Both the position numbers and the translations under genes were made by a program. This document shows, one piece after another, positions 1 through 6,209 of a stretch of 6,257 bases of DNA. Position 1 is the stretch's first letter, and the number at the start of each line of letters is the position of its first letter. The notes beneath the pieces are model-generated. The model saw only the letters and a list, made by a program, of their open reading frames with translations. It was not told the origin of the DNA and searched no databases. The DNA is from Methylomonas sp. (GTDB lineage Bacteria > Pseudomonadota > Gammaproteobacteria > Methylococcales > Methylomonadaceae), in NCBI GenBank assembly GCA_026989715.1, contig JALSIU010000027.1, positions 1 through 6,257 on the forward strand, read 5' to 3'.

Positions 1-212
1 GCCCACCATCAGAATATGCCAAAGCAAAACAGGCATTAGCAGATATACTGACAGGCATTGATTTTGAAGTAGATGAGATTCAATTTGTCCCTAAAAATAC
101 CAAAGCCCTTAGTGATGATGATAGCGTATTATTTACACGCTTTATAGGTATGCTCAATGATTTAGATGATGTGCAAAATATCTATCATGATGTTGAGTTT
201 TCAGTAAATTAA
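1..212 (+). CDS. YebC/PmpR-family protein, C-terminal fragment (5' end outside window)
   Basis: The window opens inside a reading frame whose first complete codon is at 3; it ends at TAA 210-212 and gives 69 residues. The fragment begins PPSEYAKAKQAL and ends with LDDVQNIYHDVEF, which matches the family's C-terminal signature (L-D-D-x-D-D-V-Q-x-V-Y-H-N-x-E). The segment FEVDEIQFVPKNTKALSDDD is the usual turn and strand before it. Family members have been described as DNA-binding regulators (PmpR) and more recently as ribosome-associated factors that help at stalling sequences. The variant wording (VPKNTKALSDDD rather than an IPS-type motif) looks closer to YeeN-like paralogues than to the ruvC-linked YebC, but this is an impression from a fragment. 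A gap of 209 bases and an independent promoter separate it from phoB, so co-transcription is not implied. Confidence 0.88.
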   Translation, partial: PPSEYAKAKQALADILTGIDFEVDEIQFVPKNTKALSDDDSVLFTRFIGMLNDLDDVQNIYHDVEFSVN

Positions 213-215
213 AGA

Positions 216-238
216 CTGTCCGTCAATCTTTGGGACAG
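216..238 (+). terminator. Possible weak terminator hairpin after the YebC-family gene
   Basis: CTGTCC (216-221) can pair with GGACAG (233-238) across an 11-base loop, starting four bases after the stop codon. The stem is a perfect 6 bp, but what follows is purine- and A-rich (GATATTAAAAATA) rather than a T tract. A canonical intrinsic terminator is therefore not supported. It may be an RNA 3'-end stabiliser, a weak terminator, or chance. Confidence 0.3.
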
Positions 239-347
239 GATATTAAAAATATAGTTAAAACTATTTTACAACGCTATACCTCTGTTACCCCCTATACATA
301 AAAAATACACTCAGCCCGAATATTATATTAAAGTCAGGCCGCGCCAC

Positions 348-365
348 CTGTCATAAAGCTGTCAT
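348..365 (+). promoter_or_regulatory. Pho box (PhoB binding site) upstream of phoB
   Basis: Two identical heptamers CTGTCAT, at 348-354 and 359-365, are separated by the 4 bases AAAG. This is the direct-repeat layout of the PhoB operator (7 bp, 4 bp spacer, 7 bp, 11 bp period) and both halves match the consensus exactly. No sigma70-like -35 is apparent, which is usual for PhoB-activated promoters, where the Pho box replaces the -35. A -10 hexamer starts 11 bases after the second repeat. The implied control is PhoB-dependent autoactivation of phoB-phoR under phosphate limitation. Confidence 0.93.
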
Positions 366-376
366 ACAAAATAGTT

Positions 377-382
377 TAAAAT
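377..382 (+). promoter_or_regulatory. -10 element of the phoB promoter
   Basis: TAAAAT matches TATAAT at five of six positions and lies 11 bases after the second Pho-box repeat, the spacing expected for PhoB-activated sigma70 promoters. Transcription would start near 389-391, giving a leader of about 30 bases. That leader (TATTTACTTAAAATTAGC...) has no purine-rich Shine-Dalgarno stretch before the ATG at 422. Confidence 0.7.
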
Positions 383-421
383 GGTATTTACTTAAAATTA
401 GCTTACACATACTTAAACTCC

Positions 422-1117
422 ATGAGCAAATTCACCATTTTAGTTGTTGAAGATGAAGAAGCCATTCGCCAAATGTTAATTATGGTGTTACAGCAATATG
501 ACTTCGCGGTCATTGAAGCGGCTGATGTGGCACAAGCAGAAACAATCTTAGGTGATATTTTACCTGACCTTATTTTATTAGACTGGATGCTACCTAAAAT
601 AACAGGGGATAAATGGGCTCGTAAATTAAAATCAGATGATAATTATCAAGATATCCCTATTATTCTCTTAACGGCGAAAGGGGAAGAAGCTGATAAAATA
701 CGCGGCTTAGATTTGGGCGCAGATGATTATGTAACTAAGCCTTTTTCACCCAAAGAGCTCGTTTCACGTATCAAAGCAGTCTTACGCCGTAGTGGAAAAA
801 TTCATGACTTAACGCAAATTAAATTTCAGGATATTGTGCTTGATACCAAAAACCATAGTGTCAATATTGGTGAGCAAGCCATTGAAATTAGCCCTACCGA
901 ATTCCGTTTACTAAGTTTCTTTCTCACCCACCCTGACAAAGTATTTAATCGCACCCAATTACTAGATCAAGTATGGGGGCGTAGTGTGTATATTGAAGAA
1001 AGAACGGTGGATGTACATATTCGTCGTTTGCGTAAAATTTTAGTCAAATATAAACGCGAAGAGTGGTTGCAAACCGTGCGTGGCTTCGGTTATAAATTTT
1101 CAGTTAAAAGTAGCTAA
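422..1117 (+). CDS. phoB: Phosphate regulon response regulator PhoB
   Basis: This is a 231-residue OmpR-class response regulator, close to the usual PhoB length of about 229. The N-terminal receiver domain (about 4-122) has the acidic pocket E10/D11, phosphoacceptor D54 in DLILLDWMLP, switch residues T84 and Y103, and K106 in the KPFSPKEL motif. The C-terminal winged-helix domain (about 130-229) carries the PTEFRLL segment, the WG..VYIEERTVDVHIRRLRK recognition region and the terminal hairpin TVRGFGYKF. Similarity to enterobacterial PhoB runs the full length, including DWMLP, TAKGEEADK and FSPKELVSRIKAVLRR, which separates it from OmpR and PhoP. When phosphorylated by PhoR it should bind Pho boxes and activate phosphate-acquisition genes. 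The ATG at 422 is chosen because the conserved N-terminus starts there, although no Shine-Dalgarno is visible. Its stop overlaps the phoR start by one base. Confidence 0.97.
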   Translation: MSKFTILVVEDEEAIRQMLIMVLQQYDFAVIEAADVAQAETILGDILPDLILLDWMLPKITGDKWARKLKSDDNYQDIPIILLTAKGEEADKIRGLDLGADDYVTKPFSPKELVSRIKAVLRRSGKIHDLTQIKFQDIVLDTKNHSVNIGEQAIEISPTEFRLLSFFLTHPDKVFNRTQLLDQVWGRSVYIEERTVDVHIRRLRKILVKYKREEWLQTVRGFGYKFSVKSS

Positions 1118-2397
1118 TGCATTATTGGTACTATAATTTATTGCTCGTTATTAGTCTCATATTAATTGCGGTCATTGCCAGCTTTTATATAGGACACCTG
1201 CCTTTAATATTACTTTTCATTTGCATTATTTATATTATCCGCCAAACCTATTTATTGTACCGCCTTGAACGGTGGTTGCGTATGGGAGCGAAAAAAAAAG
1301 CACCTCATTTTAATGGACTTTGGCAAGCTATTTATCAGCATATTGCACGTATTAAAAGAATTAATAAGAAGCGCAAAAACAATCTTAAACCCATTATAGA
1401 GCAATTTCGTAAATCAACGGCAGCCTTACCTGATGCCGTTGTCGTTTTAGAAAAGTATGATGAAATTTCTTGGTTTAATGGTGCTGCAAAAAAAATGCTG
1501 GGTTTAAAAAAAGGGGATAAAGGTAAGTGTATTTACAATTTAATCCATGATGCCGCTTTTATTGAATTCTTAAGAGCCAAAGACCCTGCTGCGGCATTAA
1601 CACTCCCCTCTCCTGTCAATAATCAAGAAACCTTACAAATTAAAATTGTAAATTATGGTAATGACAGCTATTCCCATTTATTAGTTGCCCACGATGTCAC
1701 TTACCTAAAAAATATCGAACGAATGCGTAAAGATTTTGTCGATAATATATCCCATGAACTACGCACACCGTTAACGGTTCTAAAAGGTTATTTAGAAACA
1801 CTAAATGATATAGACGACCAACAGTCCCCCTTATTAACACACTCACTGCAGCAAATGAGCGACCAAACCTTACGTATGCAATATTTGGTTGATGACTTAT
1901 TGCTTTTAGCCGACTTAGAAACTAAAAAAATTGAAAATCAATGTGTCGAAATTGCCCCATTGCTAAAACAAATCTGCTTAGAAAGTGGTGCTTTAGAACA
2001 GTTAAATAATCGCATTGAATTATTTATTGACACCGATATTAATATTATCGGCAACCAAAAAGAGCTACGTAGCGCCTTTTCTAACTTAATTGTTAATGCC
2101 CTAAAATATTCACCTGCAGAATCTATCGTCACCGTTCAATGGTATCAATCCGAACAATCTGTTATTTTGGATATAACCGATCTAGGAGAGGGCATCCCAG
2201 CAGATGAAATCCCTAAAATTACCGAACGATTTTATCGTGTTGATGTCAAACGCCCCCAGGAACAACGCGGAACAGGTTTAGGGCTTGCAATAGTCAAACA
2301 TACGCTAACACGCCATAATGCTCAATTGTTGATTACTAGCGAATGGGGCAAAGGCAGTTGCTTTAGTTGCGTATTCCCTAAGCAGAGGTTTTGTTAA
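1117..2397 (+). CDS. phoR: Phosphate regulon sensor histidine kinase PhoR
   Basis: This 426-residue inner-membrane histidine kinase is close to the usual PhoR length of about 431. Two hydrophobic helices at about 7-25 and 28-48 are joined by only a few residues, so there is no real periplasmic sensor domain, as in E. coli PhoR, which senses phosphate through the Pst/PhoU complex. A basic linker (about 50-92) leads to a PAS domain (about 95-198). The dimerisation/phosphoacceptor domain has H213 in NISHELRTP with E214 and T217. The ATPase domain shows the N box with N327 (NLIVNALKYSP), the G1 box DLGEGIP (355-361), the F box ERFYRV (370-375) and the G2 box GTGLGLAIVKH (385-395). It phosphorylates, and in high phosphate presumably dephosphorylates, PhoB. 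The TAATG overlap means translational coupling to phoB and expression from the same Pho-box promoter. No terminator is evident after it. Confidence 0.96.
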   Translation: MHYWYYNLLLVISLILIAVIASFYIGHLPLILLFICIIYIIRQTYLLYRLERWLRMGAKKKAPHFNGLWQAIYQHIARIKRINKKRKNNLKPIIEQFRKSTAALPDAVVVLEKYDEISWFNGAAKKMLGLKKGDKGKCIYNLIHDAAFIEFLRAKDPAAALTLPSPVNNQETLQIKIVNYGNDSYSHLLVAHDVTYLKNIERMRKDFVDNISHELRTPLTVLKGYLETLNDIDDQQSPLLTHSLQQMSDQTLRMQYLVDDLLLLADLETKKIENQCVEIAPLLKQICLESGALEQLNNRIELFIDTDINIIGNQKELRSAFSNLIVNALKYSPAESIVTVQWYQSEQSVILDITDLGEGIPADEIPKITERFYRVDVKRPQEQRGTGLGLAIVKHTLTRHNAQLLITSEWGKGSCFSCVFPKQRFC

Positions 2398-2501
2398 GAC
2401 CAAAAATCAACAATCTGGAGTGCATTTCTTATTTTTTTATACAGAACTAACTCCGCAAGGTATACTTGAAACTGTTTTCATGCGAATTAGTGAGTTTTGT
2501 T

Positions 2502-3227
2502 ATGCCTATCGACATTTTGGCCACCTTAGTCATCACCACAATCATTCAATCTTTATTTGGAGTGGGTATCCTCTTATTTGGCACCCCTCTACTCTTACTA
2601 CTCGGTTATGAATTTAGCTACGCACTTTCAGTTCTATTACCCATTTCAATAGCCATTAACTTATTGCAAGTTATCAAGCACTATCAGTATATCGACCTAA
2701 GGCTTTATAAAAATATATTATTATATTGCGCTCCCTTTATCGCTCTGTTCTTATTTATTATTACCAACATCCCTATCAATATTAGCCTTATCATTGGCTT
2801 ATTTTTAATTTTTGTGGCTCTAAAAGATACATCTCCACGCATTGAAAGCACCCTTACAGCTATGATTAAATATGAAAAAACCTATTTAATCATGATGGGT
2901 ATTGTGCATGGCATCACTAATTTAGGTGGCTCCTTGCTCACTGCTCTGATACACGAGCAACACCAAGCAAAAAATAACACTCGTGTTACCATTGCTATTT
3001 GCTATGCAACATTTGCGGCATTTCAATTACTAACCTTATTTATAATCGGTTATGAGAGTGACATGGCTTATACTGAAAAAATGATGCTCTTACAATTTTC
3101 CGTCGTTATCTTTTTACTAACAGAGGAGGGCTTATACGCACGCATAAATAACCAAAAATATCAGCAATTATTTACCTTTTTTCTTGCTTCATCAGGTATT
3201 TTATTAGTTCTAAAATCATTAAATTAA
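2502..3227 (+). CDS. TSUP (TauE/SafE) family membrane permease
   Basis: This 241-residue, very hydrophobic protein has about seven or eight predicted membrane helices. It shows the internal duplication typical of the TSUP (sulfite exporter TauE/SafE) family. The first half begins with helix 1 and the signature QSLFGVGILLFGTPLLLLLGY (about 16-36). The second half restarts with MMGIVHGITNLGGSLLTALI (131-150). The family exports or imports small organosulfur or carboxylate anions, but the substrate here cannot be told, and the phoR neighbour does not prove a phosphate link. I chose ATG 2502 because the family homology starts there, with a weak GTGAG (2490-2494) upstream. An in-frame TTG at 2466, with AAGG at 2457-2460, would add 12 residues. 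No promoter or terminator is clear in the 104 bases after phoR, so partial read-through from the phoBR transcript is possible. Confidence 0.82.
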   Translation: MPIDILATLVITTIIQSLFGVGILLFGTPLLLLLGYEFSYALSVLLPISIAINLLQVIKHYQYIDLRLYKNILLYCAPFIALFLFIITNIPINISLIIGLFLIFVALKDTSPRIESTLTAMIKYEKTYLIMMGIVHGITNLGGSLLTALIHEQHQAKNNTRVTIAICYATFAAFQLLTLFIIGYESDMAYTEKMMLLQFSVVIFLLTEEGLYARINNQKYQQLFTFFLASSGILLVLKSLN

Positions 3228-3263
3228 AGTACTTACAATAATAATAAAAATGGAGAACATGCT

Positions 3264-3866
3264 ATGAATACTTTTCTAAAACGTACTGCCAATTATTTCT
3301 TGATTGGTGTACTCGCCTTTATACCTATCGTTGTTATTTTACAAATCGTTTTATTTGTCAAAGAATTAATTTCAGGCTCATTTCAGATTGTATATGGTTA
3401 TTGGGATAATTATTTACTGACCATTTTAATTTTTGCCATGAGTTTTGCGGTTTTTACTTATGTTGGTTACCGTTTAAGCAGGGCTGGAGGCTCTTGGATC
3501 ATTATATTGATTGACAGTATTGTTAATCGCATCCCGCTACTCAATACAATCTATCGTGTCACTAAAAAAGTCGTTAATATGTTTTCAGGACATGAGCAAA
3601 AAGAAACGCGTGAAGTTGTCTACACAGAATACCCTAAAGAGGATGTTTGGGTTCCTGCGTATGTCACCAATAAAGAAGATGACATGTATATCCTATTTAT
3701 CCCTACCTCACCTAACCCTACCTCAGGGTTTACCGTGCTAGTACATGAGTCTAAAGTCGTCAAATCAACGATGAATATCGAAGAGGCCACTAGCTTTATT
3801 ATTAGCGTCGGCGTGGATTTCAACCATGTTGAAGATCTACAAAAACTAAAGAAAAAACGACCATAA
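3264..3866 (+). CDS. DUF502 family membrane protein, function unknown
   Basis: This 200-residue protein carries the DUF502 signatures. Two membrane helices lie at about 12-33 and 50-69. They are followed by NRIPLLNTIYRVTKKVVNMF (88-107), then a soluble beta-rich part with VVYTEYPKEDVWVPAYVT (118-135) and the diagnostic PTSPNPTSGFTVLV (147-160). The C-terminal IEEATSFIISVGVDF (about 172-186) is the usual family end. The biochemical role is not established; members are widespread in bacteria and plants. The start at 3264 is well supported by GGAGA at 3252-3256, seven bases upstream, the clearest Shine-Dalgarno in the window. It lies 36 bases after the TSUP permease and 11 bases before the FetB-like gene, so it is probably co-transcribed with them. 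Confidence 0.88.
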   Translation: MNTFLKRTANYFLIGVLAFIPIVVILQIVLFVKELISGSFQIVYGYWDNYLLTILIFAMSFAVFTYVGYRLSRAGGSWIIILIDSIVNRIPLLNTIYRVTKKVVNMFSGHEQKETREVVYTEYPKEDVWVPAYVTNKEDDMYILFIPTSPNPTSGFTVLVHESKVVKSTMNIEEATSFIISVGVDFNHVEDLQKLKKKRP

Positions 3867-3877
3867 CTTCAACCCTC

Positions 3878-4591
3878 ATGAGCAATACCATAACAACTAT
3901 TAATTTAAATAATCTAGCTATTGCTTTAATACCTGCATTGCTCGTATTGCTTATCTTTATACGTTGGTCACTTAGCATTGTCCAGCCGACCTATGCGTTA
4001 ATGCGAATGCTGACACAATTACTCTTGGTAGGTTACGCTCTATCCTATATCTTTGCATCACAAAGTAGCGGGCTGATTTTAATCATTTTAGTGATTATGT
4101 GCTTAGCATCCGGCTGGATAGCTCTAGGTTCAATTACCAAACAACGGGGGAATTTATTCAAATATGCATTTATGGCTATTGCTTTGGGAGGTGGGCTAAC
4201 ATTAGCATTAATGACTCAGGGTACATTACATTTATCACCATGGTACACACCGCACTACATGATTCCCATAGCAGGCATGATTTTTGCCAATTCAATGAAT
4301 AGCGTTAGTTTGGCCGCTGAACGTTTACATTCTGAATATCAAAATAACGCCGACTATACCTTGGCTCGTAATACCGCATTTCATGCTGCAATGATTCCTG
4401 TCATTAACTCACTTTTTGCCGTAGGTTTAGTGTCTTTGCCCGGCATGATGACCGGACAAATTCTATCAGGCATTTCTCCCTTTATCGCCGCACGCTACCA
4501 GATTATGGTCATGGCGATGATTTTTGGCTCATCAGGCCTATCAACCGCAATCTACCTAAGTACTGTAAAACCTATCTATTTAAAATCATGA
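3878..4591 (+). CDS. FetB-like (UPF0014) ABC permease with a shortened coupling loop
   Basis: This 237-residue polytopic membrane protein has about seven hydrophobic segments. Family landmarks are RMLTQLLLVGYALSYIF (43-59), IPIAGMIFANSM (129-140), VGLVSLPGMMTGQILSG (182-198) and ARYQIMVMAMIF. These match FetB/YbbM, the permease of the FetAB ABC transporter linked to iron export in E. coli. Against the family pattern as I remember it, the cytoplasmic segment between about 157 and 158 lacks roughly 15 residues, including the EAA-loop-like part (E-x-x-L-x-L-G-A-T) that normally docks on the ATPase. The sequence before and after aligns without a gap and the frame is intact, so this is an in-frame absence. 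No fetA-type ATPase gene is in the window. The start at 3878 has no evident Shine-Dalgarno and lies 11 bases after the DUF502 stop; the stop overlaps the dciA start (ATGA). Family membership is secure, but transport activity and iron as substrate are not. Confidence 0.85.
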   Translation: MSNTITTINLNNLAIALIPALLVLLIFIRWSLSIVQPTYALMRMLTQLLLVGYALSYIFASQSSGLILIILVIMCLASGWIALGSITKQRGNLFKYAFMAIALGGGLTLALMTQGTLHLSPWYTPHYMIPIAGMIFANSMNSVSLAAERLHSEYQNNADYTLARNTAFHAAMIPVINSLFAVGLVSLPGMMTGQILSGISPFIAARYQIMVMAMIFGSSGLSTAIYLSTVKPIYLKS

Positions 4592-5022
4592 GTTTCAAAA
4601 AGGCATTTACTTTCACCAATATCCCTGCATTTCAGTTGCATATAGAAAAACATCGACAAATTTTGGAAGTTATTTTATCGGCCAGCCCGCCTAAATTACA
4701 CCCTTATATTAAAGATTGCGTACTCAATAACCATAGCTTAATAGTCTATGTGAGTTCTGCCGCATGGGCATCACAATTACGTTTTTATAGCAAACAAATC
4801 AAAGAAGCTGTCAATACGAGCAATAAAGGTAAAATCCGACAAATCAGAATAAGAGTCCTCCCCCCTCTCCCTTATGAAAGAGAAAAAAAACCACATTCAA
4901 ATATTCCATCTCAAGATAATATTGAATTAATTAGAAACAGCGCAAAATCAATGCCTAACAGTAAACTGAAAACGGCGTTACTTCATTTGAGCAGCACACT
5001 ACAACAAAAACGAGAACTGTAA
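4588..5022 (+). CDS. dciA: DciA-type replicative helicase loader (DUF721)
   Basis: This small 144-residue protein carries the DUF721 core. A leading helix (about 16-33) is followed by a strand-turn-strand LNNHSLIVYVSSAAWASQL (46-64) and a helix RFYSKQIKEAVN. The S-x-A-W-A-x-x-L-R motif with W60 is the family hallmark. A further strand, KIRQIRIRVLPP (about 81-92), completes the KH-like fold. The tail (about 95-144) is polar and probably flexible, as expected for DciA proteins, which use it to contact DnaB. DciA recruits or loads DnaB helicase at the origin in bacteria lacking DnaC/DnaI. Context supports the call, since DUF721 genes commonly lie next to lpxC in gammaproteobacteria. The ATG overlaps the FetB-like stop by four bases (ATGA), so it is probably translated by coupling. 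The sequence is divergent, so a computed profile match would firm up the name. Confidence 0.83.
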   Translation: MSFKKAFTFTNIPAFQLHIEKHRQILEVILSASPPKLHPYIKDCVLNNHSLIVYVSSAAWASQLRFYSKQIKEAVNTSNKGKIRQIRIRVLPPLPYEREKKPHSNIPSQDNIELIRNSAKSMPNSKLKTALLHLSSTLQQKREL

Positions 5023-5067
5023 ACCCAGCGCAACATCAAAATGACGCAACACTATCAATACTGGACT

Positions 5068-5985
5068 TTAAATGGCCTGGTTCTCTGCCGAGCGCATAAA
5101 ATGAATAGGTGCCTCATCCTCAGCATCAAAAGTTACTTTTTCCCAAGCATCCGTATCAGCCATTAATGCACGTAGCAATTGATTATTTAGGCCGTGCCCC
5201 GATTTATAACCCTGATATTCGCCAATCAAACTATGCCCAAGTAAATACAAATCACCAATGGCATCTAGCATTTTATGCTTAACAAACTCATCCGCATAAC
5301 GAAGCCCTCCTTCATTGATAATTTTATCATCATCAATCACAATCGCATTATCCAAACTACCTCCCAGCGCCAAGTTATTTTCTCTCAAAAACTCAATATC
5401 TTTCATGAAACCAAATGTGCGGGCACGACTCACTTCTCTTACAAAGGTCGTTGAAGAAAAATCCATAGTGGCTGTTTTTACATTTTCAGCAAAAGCAGGA
5501 TGCTCAAAGTCAATCGTAAAAGTCACTTTAAACCCATCCATAGGCAAAAAAGTCGCCCATTTATCACCTTCAGCTACTTTTACTTCACGTTTAATCTTAA
5601 TATATTGTTTAGGCGCATCCTGCTCCTGTACACCAGCAGATTGAATTAAAAAAACAAAGGGACCCGCACTACCATCCATAATCGGCACTTCAGCAGCGGA
5701 AACATCAACTAACGCATTATCTATTCCTAGTCCTGCCATAGCAGACAATAAATGTTCAATAGTTGAAATTTTTACATCTCCTGAAACTAGCGTAGTTGAT
5801 AAAGTCGTTTCTCCCACATTATGTGGAATAGCATCTATCGTAACTGGTTCAGCTAAATCAATCCGCCTAAATTTAATTCCTGTATTAGCGGGAGCAGGGT
5901 GTAAGGTTAAATAAATTTTATCGCCAGTATGTAAGCCAACCCCAGTTGCTCTAATCGTATTTTTTAATGTTCTTTGTTTAATCAT
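5068..5985 (-). CDS. lpxC: UDP-3-O-acyl-N-acetylglucosamine deacetylase LpxC
   Basis: This 305-residue zinc amidase is the standard length and catalyses the committed step of lipid A synthesis in the cytoplasm. The duplicated LpxC fold is complete. Domain I opens with QRTLKNTIRATGVGLHTG and holds the catalytic E77 and zinc ligand H78 in STIEHLLSAM. The insert region has the VPIMDGSAGPF motif (100-110). Domain II has SRARTFGF (186-193), GLRYADEFVKHKMLDAIGDL with zinc ligands H237 and D241 and catalytic K238, and H264 in KSGHGLNN. Numbering matches the Pseudomonas enzyme, so activity is expected. The start at 5985 is fixed by the family N-terminus (MIKQRTLKN) and is preceded on the minus strand by TAGG then AAAAGTGA. 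It converges on dciA with a 45-base gap. The upstream neighbour is an rRNA operon rather than ftsZ. Its C-terminal tail (SAENQAI) differs from the E. coli tail recognised by FtsH, so FtsH control cannot be assumed. Confidence 0.98.
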   Translation of the reverse strand: MIKQRTLKNTIRATGVGLHTGDKIYLTLHPAPANTGIKFRRIDLAEPVTIDAIPHNVGETTLSTTLVSGDVKISTIEHLLSAMAGLGIDNALVDVSAAEVPIMDGSAGPFVFLIQSAGVQEQDAPKQYIKIKREVKVAEGDKWATFLPMDGFKVTFTIDFEHPAFAENVKTATMDFSSTTFVREVSRARTFGFMKDIEFLRENNLALGGSLDNAIVIDDDKIINEGGLRYADEFVKHKMLDAIGDLYLLGHSLIGEYQGYKSGHGLNNQLLRALMADTDAWEKVTFDAEDEAPIHFMRSAENQAI

Positions 5986-6106
5986 TCACTTTTACCTAAA
6001 ATAAAGCAACTTACCAAAAGAATATATTCACAATGTTTTCTGATACATCTCATGCTCTCCTCAAGGCAGTGAAGTATACAGCAATTGATTCTACCTACAA
6101 ACCATA

Positions 6107-6136
6107 ATTACACCTAAGCTATCATAATATCAACAA
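6107..6136 (-). promoter_or_regulatory. Tentative sigma70-like promoter for lpxC
   Basis: The 181 bases between lpxC and the rRNA terminator (5986-6166) hold no gene or strong structure that I can see, so lpxC needs a promoter there. Read on the minus strand, the best pair is TTGTTG (6131-6136) and TGTAAT (6107-6112) with an 18-base spacer. Both hexamers are imperfect and the stretch is AT-rich, so other pairs are possible. The start would lie around 6100, leaving a leader of about 115 bases. Confidence 0.25.
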
Positions 6137-6166
6137 CCAAAGAACTGAGCTAAATATTCCACAGGC

Positions 6167-6201
6167 AAAAAAAAACCCATGCTCAGATGAGAATGGGTTT
6201 T
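6167..6201 (-). terminator. Intrinsic terminator of the rRNA operon
   Basis: On the minus strand, AAAACCCAT (6201-6193) pairs with ATGGGTTTT (6180-6172). The 12-base internal segment between them can itself form a short CTC/GAG helix. The run of T residues continues to 6167, nine T in all (6175-6167). A GC core followed by a U tract directly after the 5S gene is a classical rho-independent terminator. It should largely insulate lpxC from rRNA transcription. Read on the plus strand it has only four T after the stem, so it is mainly one-directional. Confidence 0.92.
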
Positions 6202-6209
6202 AGTATTAA

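Noticed and set aside
1938..2132. Minus-strand open frame inside phoR
   Set aside because: It lies wholly inside the conserved kinase domain of phoR and resembles nothing known.
2466..2501. In-frame TTG extension of the TSUP permease (12 extra residues)
   Set aside because: The extension does not look like part of the family, while ATG 2502 begins right at the first membrane helix. It is kept only as an alternative because AAGG precedes it.
2420..2611. Open frame of 63 codons starting with GTG after phoR
   Set aside because: It overlaps the TSUP gene in another frame, has no family resemblance, and its His/Tyr-rich composition is typical of an out-of-frame shadow.
3234..3239. TACAAT before the DUF502 gene as a -10 element
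   Set aside because: There is no reasonable -35 at 16-18 bases upstream, and such hexamers are common in this AT-rich gap.
3511..3823. Open frames on both strands inside the DUF502 gene
   Set aside because: Both are shadows of a well-supported gene and have no recognisable domains.
5025..5064. CCAG...CTGG pairing between dciA and lpxC as a bidirectional terminator
   Set aside because: Four base pairs across a loop of more than 30 bases, without T tracts, is not a credible terminator.
5315..5644. Plus-strand open frame of 109 codons inside lpxC
   Set aside because: It is antisense to conserved lpxC sequence, with low-complexity Ser/Lys-rich composition and no family match.
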